DNA from: Streptomyces tailanensis
GTDB lineage: Bacteria > Actinomycetota > Actinomycetes > Streptomycetales > Streptomycetaceae
Length of the DNA stretch: 41,003 bases
Direction of reading: 5' to 3'
Assembly (NCBI RefSeq): GCF_008386495.1
Contig: NZ_VTHJ01000050.1
Span: forward strand, 1-41,003
The notes beneath the pieces were generated by a model. That model ran no database searches and was not told the origin of the DNA. It saw nothing but the letters and a program-made list of their open reading frames with translations. The stretch's first letter is position 1; each line of letters starts with the position of its first letter. Positions 1 to 9,780 of this stretch are shown here, in pieces. Position numbers and translations under genes: made by a program.

Positions 1-18
1 TTTCGGCCCGCAGGGCCG

Positions 19-78
19 TGTCTTTCAGGGGCGCGGGGAACTGCGCGAACAACCCCCACCCACCCGCAGCCGCTCGAC
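19..78 (-). repeat. Dispersed 3'-flanking repeat, copy A (divergent)
   Basis: This is a shortened, divergent copy of the repeat seen at about 4970-5055, 16885-16982 and 22998-23088. It shares the GGGGCGCGGGG block, the GAACAACCC block and the CCCGCAGCCG block, but lacks the central ATCGAT and GCGGCTCCGCCGC parts. It begins directly after the stop codon of the permease gene and reads in the same direction as that gene. Confidence 0.7.
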
Positions 79-82
79 GACC

Positions 83-1474
83 TCAACCTCCCGAGCTCTC
101 CCGCGCCGGTTGGTCCTCCCCCCGCGCCCGAAGAACCACCTTGTTCACCGCCCACAGCCCGACCCCGATCGCCAAAAGAACCCCCGCACGGATGTACACG
201 TCGGCCGGCCGGTCGGCGAGAGGGCTGGCCAGGATCAGGGCCGTCACCGCGCCGAGGACCGGCAACACCGTCGGCGTTCGGAAGTGCGCGTGCTCGACGC
301 GGTCCCGGCGCAGGACGAGGACCGCGATGTTGACGACGGCGAAGACGCACAGCAACAGGAACGCGGTGGTGTCGCCGAGGCCCTCGATCTCGCCGGTGGA
401 GACGAGACCGATGGCGAGGAGAGTGACGAAGACGATCCCGACGACGGGGGTGCGGCGGCGGGGGAGTACGCGGGCCATGCCACGCGGCAGGATGCGCTCG
501 TTGGCCATGCCATAGCAGAGCCGCGAGGCCATCATGATGTTGATCAGCGCCGAGTTGGTGACCGCGAAGAGGGCGATGAGGGCGAAGAGCTTGTGCGGGA
601 AGTCCACCCCGCCGGCCTTCACCACTTCGAGGAGCGGTCCGCTGGAACCCTCCAGGGTCTTGTGGTCGACGAGGAGGGACGAGACCAGGGCGACCAGGAC
701 GTAGATCGTGCCGGTCACCGCCACGCCGATGAAGATCGCGCGGGGGAAGGTCTTGACGGGGTCCTTCGTCTCCTCGGCCATGTTCACCGAGTCCTCGAAG
801 CCGACGAAGGCGAAGAAGCCGAGGGCCGTGGCGCCCAGGACGCTGGTGATCAGCGCGTACCCCGTGCCGCTCGCCTCGAACTCGGTGAGCCGGGACGGCT
901 CCCCGTCGCCGCTGAGGACCGCCCACGCCCCGATCGCGAGGATGATCATCAGGCCGGTCAGCTCGACGAGGGTCAGGATCACGTTCGTCTTGACCGACTC
1001 GGAGACACCCCGCAGGTTCAGCGCGGCGAGCAGCACGATGAAGGAGATGGCGATGAGGGTGGGCGGCAGCGCGTCGTTCGTCAGCTCGCTCAGATAGTCG
1101 CCGCTGAAGGCCCGCGCCGCGGCGCTCGCCGACGACAGGCCCGAGCACATCACCATGAAGGCGACGATGAACGTCAGGAACGGCAGTTTGAAGGCCTTCT
1201 GGGTGTAGAGGGCCGCCCCGGCCGCCTTCGGGTACTTGCCGACCAGTTCCACGTACGAGGCGGCCGTCAGGATCGCGACGACGAAGCCGATGACGAAGGG
1301 GAGCCAGAGGGCTCCGCCGACCTTCCCCGCGACCTTGCCCGTCGTCGCGTAGATGCCGGTGCCGAGGATGTCGCCGATCACGAAGAGGATCAGCAGTTTG
1401 GGGCCGAGCACGCGTTTGAGGCCGGTCTCCTCGGCGGGCGTCGGCGCTCCGGCGGTCGTTTCGGTGGTGGGCAT
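83..1474 (-). CDS. APC-family amino acid permease
   Basis: A 463-residue multi-spanning membrane protein of the amino acid-polyamine-organocation superfamily, expected to import an amino acid or related amine by cation symport across the cytoplasmic membrane. The first membrane helix carries the family's unwound glycine motif (GTGIYATTG, about residues 38-46), followed by VGGALWLPFVIGFV and the conserved SYVELVGKYPKAAGAALY stretch. About 12 hydrophobic segments are visible and the length is normal. The ATG at 1474 has a strong GGGGGAGG site upstream. The substrate cannot be read from the sequence. The gene stands alone, with a lipoprotein gene about 180 bp upstream on the same strand. The family call is firm; the transported compound is unknown. 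Confidence 0.9.
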   Translation of the reverse strand: MPTTETTAGAPTPAEETGLKRVLGPKLLILFVIGDILGTGIYATTGKVAGKVGGALWLPFVIGFVVAILTAASYVELVGKYPKAAGAALYTQKAFKLPFLTFIVAFMVMCSGLSSASAAARAFSGDYLSELTNDALPPTLIAISFIVLLAALNLRGVSESVKTNVILTLVELTGLMIILAIGAWAVLSGDGEPSRLTEFEASGTGYALITSVLGATALGFFAFVGFEDSVNMAEETKDPVKTFPRAIFIGVAVTGTIYVLVALVSSLLVDHKTLEGSSGPLLEVVKAGGVDFPHKLFALIALFAVTNSALINIMMASRLCYGMANERILPRGMARVLPRRRTPVVGIVFVTLLAIGLVSTGEIEGLGDTTAFLLLCVFAVVNIAVLVLRRDRVEHAHFRTPTVLPVLGAVTALILASPLADRPADVYIRAGVLLAIGVGLWAVNKVVLRARGEDQPARESSGG

Positions 1475-1654
1475 CAGAACCTCCCCCGATCGGTGTTCCG
1501 ACGGTGATCCGTCCGGGGGAGTTCTGCCCGGTCCCGGGCCGTGGATGCGTATGCAACCGATTCTCAGAGCTTCACCAGAGGTTCGGAGGCACGGGCACGG
1601 CTCACGGGGCGCGGACGGGGCTCGCGGGGCTCACGTGGCGCGTGAGCGGCCGGC

Positions 1655-2341
1655 TCACGTGGTGCGCAGCGTCCGCTTGGCGAGTTCGTACGCCGGGAGC
1701 ATCGCCTCGTGTTCGGCCGTGTCGAAGCCGCCGAGATGGACGACGACGGGGCCCTCGGGGGTGACGGTGATGAACGCCCGCTCCTTCTTGGTCTCTTCCA
1801 GGGCCTCGCTGGTGTAGAGGTACTGGACCTCGGCGCCGGATACGTCGGAGTCCGAGGCGAAGTCGCTGTACCGCGCCTCGCTCGTGTTGCCCTCGGCTGC
1901 CACGAACTCCTTGAGCAGCGCCTCCGCGTCCTCGGCCTTCGCGCCGGCCTCGCCGGTCCAGACGCGGATGAAACCGATGTTCCCGGCGGGCTTGGCGTCG
2001 ATCTCGCAGGCGGCGGTGAAGGGGCCCTGGTGGAGCAGCCCTTCGGCCAGTTCCTCGGCGATCTCGTTCCCGCTGTCGCTCTCCGCGGGCGCGGTGCCGA
2101 TGGCCTCCGGTTTCCACTTCGCGGCCGTGTCGAAGGTGACCGGCAGTTCGCAGGCGGAACCGGCCGGGCCGACGGTGCCGCCGCTCTCGACGGCCTCGGC
2201 TGCCTTGGCCGACTCGGACGCGATCACCGAGGGGGAGGACTCCTTGGCCTCGTCCGTCGATGTCGATTCCGAGCAGGCCGTCAACACTCCGGTCAGCAGG
2301 GCCACCTGGGCCAGTACCGACCGTCTCACCGTTCTTCGCAC
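1655..2341 (-). CDS. Secreted lipoprotein of unknown function
   Basis: A 228-residue protein with an Arg-rich N-terminus (VRRTVRR), a hydrophobic core and a lipobox LTAC with Cys23, so it should be exported and lipid-anchored to the outer face of the membrane. I chose the GTG at 2341 because GGGAG lies about 9 nt upstream and because it gives a normal signal peptide; reading from further upstream would add a polar leader. The mature part begins with a Ser/Glu/Ala-rich linker and then a compact domain with two cysteines (ACELP and ACEID contexts). I do not recognise the family. It sits upstream of the permease gene on the same strand, but the 180-bp gap makes a shared transcript uncertain. Confidence 0.8.
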   Translation of the reverse strand: MRRTVRRSVLAQVALLTGVLTACSESTSTDEAKESSPSVIASESAKAAEAVESGGTVGPAGSACELPVTFDTAAKWKPEAIGTAPAESDSGNEIAEELAEGLLHQGPFTAACEIDAKPAGNIGFIRVWTGEAGAKAEDAEALLKEFVAAEGNTSEARYSDFASDSDVSGAEVQYLYTSEALEETKKERAFITVTPEGPVVVHLGGFDTAEHEAMLPAYELAKRTLRTT

Positions 2342-2492
2342 AGCTGCCGTCTCCCTTTCTCCGGTCCGGTTCTCCGTTCCGGCGGGACACGGTAGCGGAG
2401 GGAAGACCACGGTGATCGTACAGTTGTGCGGATGCGGGCGGCGCCCCCGAGGTGGGGTGCGCCGCCCGGAGAGTGGGCCTGCCCGGTGGGCC

Positions 2493-2867
2493 TCAGATCT
2501 CCAGTTCCGCCTCGATCCTCTTCAACTGGTGCCTGGCCATGGCCAGGTTGGCCCGCTTGGAGTCGAGGACCAGGTAGAGGAAGAGGCCGTTGCCGCCACG
2601 GCCGGTGAGCAGCCGGAGCAGGTGGTACTGGTCGGACAGGGTGATCAGGATGTCCTCGATGTCTCCCTTGAGGCCGAGGTGTTCCATGGTGCGCAGCTTG
2701 GCGCGTACGACATCGGTGTTGCCGGCGGCCGCGACGGTGAGGTCGAAGCTCTTGCTGCCGCCGATCGTGCCCAGTGCCATGCCGCTGGTGTAGTCGACGA
2801 GGGCGGCTCCGGTCGCGCCCTCGATGGACGCGAGGGTCTCTTTCAACGCGGTCTCGGTGTTGGCCAT
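2493..2867 (-). CDS. Roadblock/LC7 domain protein
   Basis: A 124-residue single-domain Roadblock/LC7 protein. The pattern is typical: an N-terminal helix, then GATGAALVDYTSGMALGTIGG (strand, turn, strand), a central helix with AAAGNTDVVRAK, and DILITLSDQYHLLRLL followed by GLFLYLVLD. Such proteins bind small GTPases of the MglA/CvnD type as regulators or scaffolds, as MglB and CvnB do. It is the last gene of a four-gene minus-strand operon and starts 16 bp after the previous stop codon. No partner GTPase is encoded in the window, so its target must be elsewhere on the chromosome or absent. Confidence 0.88.
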   Translation of the reverse strand: MANTETALKETLASIEGATGAALVDYTSGMALGTIGGSKSFDLTVAAAGNTDVVRAKLRTMEHLGLKGDIEDILITLSDQYHLLRLLTGRGGNGLFLYLVLDSKRANLAMARHQLKRIEAELEI

Positions 2868-2883
2868 GGTGTGCTGTTTCCTC

Positions 2884-3417
2884 TCAACTCTCAGTTCTTG
2901 TACGTGCGTTGGATGTGGTTCGTGGTGTGGCGCGGAGGGTGGACGGACGGGGAGTGCGGCGGGGCGGGGTGGACCTGACCGTGGCCTTGGCCGGGGTCAG
3001 GTCCGTAGGCGTGGACTTGGTGATCGCCGAGCGGTCGGCGGGGCGTGGCGCCGCGTCCACCAGTTCGCCGATGCGGGTGCCGGCGCGGCGGCCCTCCAGG
3101 TGCAGCCGGCCCACGTTGACGCGGTCCTGGGCCAGCAGGGTCAGCACGGCGGAGGAGCCCGCCGCGTACGTCGCCACGTAGCCGTGTTCGCCGCGCAGAA
3201 GCAGCTCGCGGAGGTCGCCGCTGCCGGTGGCGTCGGTCATGCGTACGGCGACGCCCAGCGCGGCGGCGGTGAGGGCCGCCACGCCCTCCGCCTCCACGCC
3301 CGGGGTGTCGTGGGCGAGGACGAGCCCGTCCACGCTGGCCGCGAGCGCGCCGGTCAACTGGGGTATACGGGCCCTCAACCGGTGCAGTTCGTCGAGGACT
3401 TCGGCCTCCGCGGCCAT
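2884..3417 (-). CDS. Roadblock/LC7-like protein with basic Thr/Pro/Arg tail
   Basis: A 177-residue protein. Residues about 1-120 fit a Roadblock/LC7 fold (helix, QLTGALAASVDGLVLAHD, a central Ala-rich helix, ELLLRGEHGYVATYAAGSSAVLTLL). The last 50 or so residues are a low-complexity tail rich in Thr, Pro and Arg, likely disordered and basic. I start at the ATG at 3417, which has GAGGAGA 6 nt upstream; a longer reading would overlap the preceding gene. It is the third gene of the operon, 37 bp after the DUF4388-like gene. The tail could bind nucleic acid or acidic partners, but that is a guess. It was checked as a possible frameshift product and not supported as one. Confidence 0.82.
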   Translation of the reverse strand: MAAEAEVLDELHRLRARIPQLTGALAASVDGLVLAHDTPGVEAEGVAALTAAALGVAVRMTDATGSGDLRELLLRGEHGYVATYAAGSSAVLTLLAQDRVNVGRLHLEGRRAGTRIGELVDAAPRPADRSAITKSTPTDLTPAKATVRSTPPRRTPRPSTLRATPRTTSNARTRTES

Positions 3418-3454
3418 GAGCAGTCTCCTCTCGGCGGGACGCTCCCGCTGCGGC

Positions 3455-4282
3455 TCAAAGGGCCTCCAGCGCATCCCTGAGCCTTTGCAGTAGGGCGATG
3501 TCGGGGTCGGTGACGGTGAGCGGCCAAGGTTGGGTGGGGGCTGATACTTCGTCACCGGCTGCGGGTTCGTACGCGTTCGACGGCGCTGTGGCTATCAGCC
3601 CCGCTGCCGCCAGGCGGCGTATGTCCACCAGGGTGTGGAAGGTGGGGCGGCCCAGGGACCGGGAGATGTCGGCTGCCGTGCGGAAGCCGTTGACCTGGCC
3701 GAGTACGGCTTCCTGGCGGGCCGGGACCGGTGGGACGGCGAGGCCGGCCGCTCTGATCAGCGGGGCGTCGTCCGTCGCCGGGTCGGGCCAGATGCGGTGC
3801 AGCAGGTCGCGGCGGCGCAGCGCCTCACGCTCCACCGTGGCCACCGGCACCGGACGGATCGGCCCGAGCCAGTGCGCGGCCCCGTACCGGAAGCCGGCCG
3901 GTGCGCTGCTCGGGCCGAGCACGAAGTACGCCGCGTCGAACAACGCCCCCGTGTGGCACAGCTCCAGCGCGCCCCGGGCGACCCGGCCGCTGTCGACGAG
4001 GAACCGCCCGACCCGCAGCCCGGCCCCGGCCGTGTCGACCGCCTCGCGCCAGCCCTCGGAGTCGAGGATGCCGCCGGTGGTGAGCAGTACGTCGAGGCCC
4101 GGGGACCGGGGGCTCTCGGCGTGCACGACCTCGCCCTCGGACAGATACAGCGAGCCGCACTCCCGCAGGAGTACGCCGGTGGCACGCTCGGCGGCGAGCC
4201 GCTTCAGCATGGGCGAGACGGCCTGGCGTGCCTGGGCTCCACGGACGGGCAGCCGGGGCGCGGGTGTGGTGATCACGCTCAT
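3455..4282 (-). CDS. DUF4388-like protein with winged-helix-like C-terminus
   Basis: A 275-residue cytoplasmic protein. The N-terminal part (about 20-110: MLKRLAAERATGVLLRECG, LYLSEGEVVHAESPR) resembles DUF4388, a domain often found with Roadblock and GTPase signalling proteins in bacteria. The C-terminal part (about 185-245: LGQVNGFRTAADISRSLGRPTFHTLVDIRRLAAAGLI) looks like a winged helix. I start at the ATG at 4282, which forms an ATGA overlap with the stop of the upstream gene, so translation is probably coupled. Its place between Roadblock genes points to a shared complex. The domain name is from memory of the family pattern; direct DNA binding is inferred only. Confidence 0.75.
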   Translation of the reverse strand: MSVITTPAPRLPVRGAQARQAVSPMLKRLAAERATGVLLRECGSLYLSEGEVVHAESPRSPGLDVLLTTGGILDSEGWREAVDTAGAGLRVGRFLVDSGRVARGALELCHTGALFDAAYFVLGPSSAPAGFRYGAAHWLGPIRPVPVATVEREALRRRDLLHRIWPDPATDDAPLIRAAGLAVPPVPARQEAVLGQVNGFRTAADISRSLGRPTFHTLVDIRRLAAAGLIATAPSNAYEPAAGDEVSAPTQPWPLTVTDPDIALLQRLRDALEAL

Positions 4283-4677
4283 GCCAGCACCAGCCGTCCC
4301 GCCATCTCGCCGAGCCGGATCCGGGCCAGCGCGAGGTTGCCGTCGGTACGGGCCAGCCACAGATGCAGGAACACGCTGCTGTCGAACGTCGTCCGCACGA
4401 ACCGCAGCACGTGGTACGTGTCCCGATTGCTGACGATCAGGTCCTCGACCGGCAGGCCGGCCCCGGACCAGTCGGAACCCTCCTCCGGTGCGAACGTTCG
4501 GTGCTCCGCCGCGAGCCGGGCCAGTTCCGCGGCCTCCGCCGCCGTCGTCTCGTGGTCACCGCCGGGTGCCTCCCCGACCGTGCCCAGCGCCAGTCCGCTG
4601 GTCCAGTCGACCACCGCGGCGCCCAGGGCACCGGGCAGCCTCATGGCCTCCACCAGACACTCGTCGATTCCGGGCAC
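4279..4677 (-). CDS. Roadblock/LC7-like protein, first gene of operon
   Basis: A 132-residue protein with the Roadblock/LC7 pattern: VPGIDECLVEAMRLPGALG, AAVVDWTSGLALGTVG, a central Ala/Glu-rich helix, then DLIVSNRDTYHVLRFV and SSVFLHLWLARTDGNLALAR. It is clearly paralogous to the 124-residue protein encoded at 2493-2867 (compare DYTSGMALGTIGG, and YHLLRLL with YHVLRFV). The GTG at 4677 is chosen because AGGAGGGG lies 7 nt upstream; earlier ATGs would add a leader unlike the family. Its stop overlaps the next start by 4 nt. It leads a four-gene operon likely transcribed from the 406-bp gap upstream. Confidence 0.82.
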   Translation of the reverse strand: MPGIDECLVEAMRLPGALGAAVVDWTSGLALGTVGEAPGGDHETTAAEAAELARLAAEHRTFAPEEGSDWSGAGLPVEDLIVSNRDTYHVLRFVRTTFDSSVFLHLWLARTDGNLALARIRLGEMAGRLVLA

Positions 4678-4861
4678 CGTGGCTCCCCTCCTGCCTGCGG
4701 TTCGGCTGAGTGACCCAGACGCTACGCAACGTGTGCACGAGGAGTGAGGGATCTGGCATTTTCCAGCGGAACATGCCGACGGGTGACTAGGGTGGGTCGA
4801 CTTGCCTGGTTTTCGGGGGGTGTTGAGGCGACATAAGGCGCCGACGCGCTGAGGTGGGGCT

Positions 4862-4878
4862 ATGCGGTCGAACCGCAT
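4862..4878. promoter_or_regulatory. Perfect inverted repeat, possible operator
   Basis: ATGCGGT-CGA-ACCGCAT: two perfect 7-bp arms with a 3-bp centre, about 185 bp upstream of the first Roadblock gene. It could be a regulator site or a small hairpin. There is no T-tract and no adjacent stop codon. Confidence 0.35.
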
Positions 4879-4969
4879 GGCGAGGCGTCAGACGCGGTCC
4901 GGATGTCACCCATTCCGGGGGTGTGGGGCGCGCAGAAGAGGGTGGCTAAAACCCCCGCACGCCCCCGGT

Positions 4970-5055
4970 TCTTTTAGGGGCGCGGGGCTGTATCGATATG
5001 CGGCTCCGCCGCGTGGGCGCGATCAACCACGAACAACCCGCAGCCGCCACACGAC
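4970..5055 (-). repeat. Dispersed 3'-flanking repeat, copy B
   Basis: Full copy with the blocks GGGGCGCGGGGCTG, TATCGATATGCGG, the hairpin GCGGCTCCGCCGC, and ACCACGAACAACCCGCAG. It starts about 30-40 nt after the stop codon of the PLP-enzyme gene (5084) and reads in that gene's direction. Near-identical copies lie at about 16885-16982 and 22998-23088. Confidence 0.85.
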
Positions 5056-5083
5056 AAGTTCCCCCCGAGCTCCAAGGCGCCTG

Positions 5084-6517
5084 TCAAAGCCCCAGAAGCC
5101 CAGACCTCTCCCCTCCCCCCGCCTCCGCCACAATCTCCTCCGCGGTCTGCGGCGTCCGCACCGCCGCGAACCGCATCTCCCCCTCGCCGGGGGCGTACCC
5201 ATAAATCCCGGGCCGAGGCAGAGAGTTGTACGCATAGTGATGCGCGAAGTAATACGCCCCCGTGTCCAGCGCGGCCGCGTAATCCCCCGGCTCGAACAAC
5301 GGCAACGCCCGCCCCTCCGCCAGCAGATCCCCCGTAAAACAGGCGGGTCCGGCCACGTCCTGCACCACCGCCGGCCCCTCCTTGGCGCGCCCCTTCCCGT
5401 CGTATGCGACGATCCGCAGCGGCCACGACCCCGGCGCGTACACGGTCCGCGTCGCCACCTGCACGCCCGCGTGGGTGACCGCGATCGGCCGCCCGCCGGA
5501 GCGCTTCGTGTACTCCACCCGCGCGAGCACCGTCCCGTGCTTCGCGAGCAGCGACCTCCCGAACTCGGTGACCAGCCCGTACCGCCCGTCGAACAGCCCC
5601 GGCACCGCCTCCGCCAGCAGCTGCGCGTACTGCGCGTACGTCGGTGTCGCCGCCTCCGACGCGAAGTTCACCGGCAGCCCGCCGCCGATGTCGATCGTGT
5701 CGATCTGTCGCCGCCCGATCCGCCGGTTGATCTCCTCGGCCAGCTCGTACGTCTCGGTGATCCCCCGTGCCATCAGCGACAGCGGCATGCCCTGCGAGCC
5801 GGTGTGCGCGTGCAGCCGGCTCAGCCAGGGGCGGTCCAGATACGTCCGTACGACCCACTCCCGGGCGCCCTGGTCCCGTAGCGCGATCCCGAACTTCGAC
5901 GTGGCCGTCGCCGTGGACAGCGCGTCGATGGTGCCGCCGCCGACCTGCGGGTTCACCCGGACGCCGAGCGGGGAGCGGGTGGTGGCCGACCGCACGAGCG
6001 CGTCGATGCGGTCCAGCTCCTGCGGATTGTCCGCGTTGACCGCGATGCCCAGCGCCAGCGCCTCCCGCAGCTCGGCCGGGGTCTTGGCGGGGGAGTCGAG
6101 CACGGTCTGTTTCGGCGACATCCCGGCCGCCCGCGCCAGGGCCAGCTCCCCGGCGCTCGCCACCTCCGCGCCGATGCCCGCCTCGCGCAGCAGCCGCAGC
6201 ACCGGCACCAGCGGCGTCGCCTTCACCGCGAACGCGTGCAGTACGGGCGTGCCGGGCGCCGTCACCGCGTCGAACGCCCTGCGCAGCTCCGCCGCCGAGG
6301 CCCGGATCCCGGTGACGTCCAGCAGTCCGACCACCGGGCTACCGGGGCCGACCAGCCCCTGCTCCACGGCCGCCCGCACGGCGTCGTCCCGCCGGGCGGC
6401 ACGGTCGGCTTCGGTGTCGAACAGCCGGAGCGTGCGCTCCCCGTCCGACTCCTCGGCCGCCCCGTTCCGCCCGGTGGACGGCCCCTTCCCGCCTGCCCCG
6501 TTCGTCACGTCTCCCAT
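5084..6517 (-). CDS. Fold-type III PLP-dependent decarboxylase-like enzyme
   Basis: A 477-residue member of the alanine racemase/ornithine-diaminopimelate decarboxylase fold. Visible landmarks are HAFAVKATP, whose Lys should hold PLP, HTGSQG, the phosphate-binding DIGGGLPVNF, EFGRSLLAKHG in place of the usual EPGR, and a C-terminal ACFTGD with the Cys seen in group IV decarboxylases, then DTGAYYF. The substrate may be diaminopimelate or another basic amino acid; these residues do not settle it. I start at the ATG at 6517, which has GGGGGA 4-5 nt upstream; an ATG at 6553 is an alternative. It diverges from hutU and may share that control region, but a role in histidine breakdown is not shown. 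Confidence 0.8.
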   Translation of the reverse strand: MGDVTNGAGGKGPSTGRNGAAEESDGERTLRLFDTEADRAARRDDAVRAAVEQGLVGPGSPVVGLLDVTGIRASAAELRRAFDAVTAPGTPVLHAFAVKATPLVPVLRLLREAGIGAEVASAGELALARAAGMSPKQTVLDSPAKTPAELREALALGIAVNADNPQELDRIDALVRSATTRSPLGVRVNPQVGGGTIDALSTATATSKFGIALRDQGAREWVVRTYLDRPWLSRLHAHTGSQGMPLSLMARGITETYELAEEINRRIGRRQIDTIDIGGGLPVNFASEAATPTYAQYAQLLAEAVPGLFDGRYGLVTEFGRSLLAKHGTVLARVEYTKRSGGRPIAVTHAGVQVATRTVYAPGSWPLRIVAYDGKGRAKEGPAVVQDVAGPACFTGDLLAEGRALPLFEPGDYAAALDTGAYYFAHHYAYNSLPRPGIYGYAPGEGEMRFAAVRTPQTAEEIVAEAGGGERSGLLGL

Positions 6518-6552
6518 CTCGTCCCCCGTTGTCGTGTCGTTTCCGAAGCCCA

Positions 6553-6588
6553 TACAGCCAGTGTCCGCGGGCCCGTACAGCCAGTGTC
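6553..6588. promoter_or_regulatory. Direct repeat upstream of the PLP-enzyme gene
   Basis: Two copies of TACAGCCAGTGTC (6553-6565 and 6576-6588), 23 bp apart, lie between the two divergent genes, 36-70 bp upstream of the chosen start of the PLP-enzyme gene. They could be activator or repressor half-sites. Confidence 0.35.
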
Positions 6589-6634
6589 TCCAGCCAAACA
6601 CCCGAGGCGCGCCGGCACGGGCCGTACGGCCGTA

Positions 6635-6663
6635 TTGACTAGCTCTATTCATCAAGTCAGGAT
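6635..6663 (+). promoter_or_regulatory. hutU promoter, TTGACT-N17-CAGGAT
   Basis: TTGACT at 6635-6640, a 17-bp spacer and CAGGAT at 6658-6663 match the housekeeping (HrdB-type) promoter pattern. The start of transcription would be near 6670, with the GAGGAGG site at 6684-6690 and the GTG at 6698 downstream. Confidence 0.6.
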
Positions 6664-6671
6664 GTGAATAG
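6645..6671. promoter_or_regulatory. Inverted repeat, likely hut operator
   Basis: CTATTCA (6645-6651) and TGAATAG (6665-6671) are perfect 7-bp arms around a 13-bp centre. The repeat covers the promoter spacer, the -10 box and the predicted transcription start, so a bound protein would block RNA polymerase. No hut repressor gene is in the window. Confidence 0.5.
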
Positions 6672-6697
6672 TTGCTGTAAAGCGAGGAGGCAGACCC

Positions 6698-8412
<1,715 letters not shown>

Positions 8413-8416
<4 letters not shown>

Positions 8417-9780
8417 CCCAGGACGGCAACTCTCCGGTGGGGGCGGGCGCTTCGTCGCCGACTGCGGGTCCGGCTGTGCCCACCCTTCACCACTCTCAAC
8501 TTCGTTCGAGCGGGGGGACCCCCATCGCCCTGCGGAACGACTGCCCACAGTCTGTACGGGGTGCCTCGTTTCATGAGATGTGGCGTGAGCTTCGGCCCAT
8601 CGGGCGGCATCCCGAGTCCGGTGGTTATCGGCGGTTCGCCTGGACCGGGGCCGATGCCGAGTGTCGGGACTGGTTCGAGGCGCAGGCCAGTGCCCGGGGA
8701 CTGACCTACGAGGTCGACCGGAACGGTAATCAGTGGGCCTGGCTCGGGGATCCCGTGGAGGGGGACGCGGTGGTCACCGGGTCGCACCTCGACTCCGTTC
8801 CCGATGGCGGAGCCTTCGACGGACCCCTCGGTGTCGTGTCCTCCTTTGCCGCGCTTGATGAACTGCGGGCCAGGGGGGCCCGGCTCGACAAGCCGGTCGG
8901 CGTCGTCAACTTCGGGGATGAGGAAGGCGCGCGGTTCGGGCTGGCCTGTGTGGGGTCGCGGCTCAGTGCCGGGCGGCTCACCGTCGAGGAGGCGTGGCGG
9001 CTGACCGACGGGGACGGGGTGACGTTGCCGCAGGCCATGGAGGCCGCCGGGTACGACCCGGAGGGCATCGGGGCCGACCCGGAGCGGCTCGCGCGGATCG
9101 GGGCGTTCGTCGAGCTGCACGTCGAGCAGGGGCGGGCGCTGGGTCTGTCCGGGGACGCCGTCGGGATCGCCAGTGCCATCTGGCCGCACGGGCGGTGGCG
9201 GTTCGACTTCCGGGGCGAGGCGAACCACGCCGGAACGACCCGGCTCGTCGACCGGCGGGACCCCATGCTGTCGTACGCGGAGACCGTCCTCGCGGCCCGG
9301 CGCGAGGCGCGGCTCGCCGGGGCCGTCGCCACCTTCGGCAAGATCTCCGTCGAGCCGAACGGCGTCAACGCAGTCCCCTCCCTCGTCCGCGGCTGGCTCG
9401 ACTCCCGCGCCGAGGACCAGGAGACGCTGGACGTCGTCGTCGCCGCCATCGAGGAGGCGGCCCGTGACCACGCCCGGGCGGGTGGGGTCGAACTCGATGT
9501 CGTCCGCGAGTCCTTCACCCCCGTCGTGGAGTTCGAGCACGCCCTGCGGGACGAGATCGCCCGCATCCTGGGCCGGGAAGCCGACCTGAAGGTGCCGGTT
9601 CTCGGGACCGGGGCCGGACACGACGCCGGGATCCTCTCCGGGCGCGTCCCGACCGCCATGCTGTTCGTGCGCAACCCCACGGGCGTCTCGCACTCCCCGG
9701 CCGAGCATGCCGCCGAGGACGACTGCCTGGCCGGGGTGACCGCGCTCGCCGACGTACTGGAAGGGCTGGCCCGCAGGTGA
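8413..9780 (+). CDS. M20-family amidohydrolase (allantoate/N-carbamoyl amino acid hydrolase type)
   Basis: A 455-residue metal-dependent amidohydrolase of the M20 allantoate amidohydrolase/L-N-carbamoylase group. Metal and substrate motifs are intact: TGSHLDSVPDGGAFDGPLG, NFGDEEGARFG, ELHVEQG, ANHAGTTR, and AGHDAGIL ... GVSHSPAEH near the end. The GTG at 8413 overlaps the hutU stop by 4 nt. The conserved protein only begins near residue 54 (FHEMWREL); the preceding 45 or so residues are encoded by a dispersed repeat inserted in frame. An ATG at 8578 lacks a ribosome site. Position among hut genes suggests it removes the formyl group from N-formylglutamate, completing the HutF route; that function is inferred, not shown. 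Confidence 0.88.
8437..8562 (+). repeat. Dispersed repeat element, copy 1, inside the M20 gene
   Basis: This stretch matches, in reverse orientation, the repeat at 21456-21612. The clearest core is 8474-8525 against 21521-21574, identical at most positions (blocks GCCCACCC, CACTCTC, ACTTCG, TCGAGCGG, GACCCCCAT). Homology continues on both sides (GGGGGCGGG at one end; GCGG-ACGA-TGCCC and GCGGGGTG-like blocks at the other). It lies within the 5' end of the amidohydrolase reading frame without breaking it. Confidence 0.8.

Larger units (their letters stand above)
4678..5083. other. 406-bp gene-free gap upstream of the Roadblock operon
   Basis: No gene is supported here. The gap holds the presumed promoter region of the Roadblock operon (not resolved to hexamers), a perfect 17-bp palindrome at 4862-4878, and a full copy of the dispersed 3'-flanking repeat at about 4970-5055, just past the end of the PLP-enzyme gene. 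Confidence 0.7.

Noticed and set aside
110..1507. Long plus-strand reading frame opposite the permease gene
   Set aside because: Rich in Asp, Arg and Gly with no recognisable pattern; it is the mirror of a well-supported membrane protein gene and reflects GC-rich third-position bias. The same reasoning removes the many other long antisense frames, for example opposite hutU, the surface operon and the LCP genes.
2884..3040. Frameshift in the Thr/Pro/Arg-rich tail of the second Roadblock protein
   Set aside because: The tail looks odd, but the other two frames give no Roadblock-like continuation and the domain itself is already complete before the tail.
8578..9780. ATG at 8578 as the start of the M20 amidohydrolase
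   Set aside because: It would remove the repeat-derived leader, but it lacks a ribosome site and cuts into the conserved FHEMW start. The GTG overlapping the hutU stop is the better supported start.
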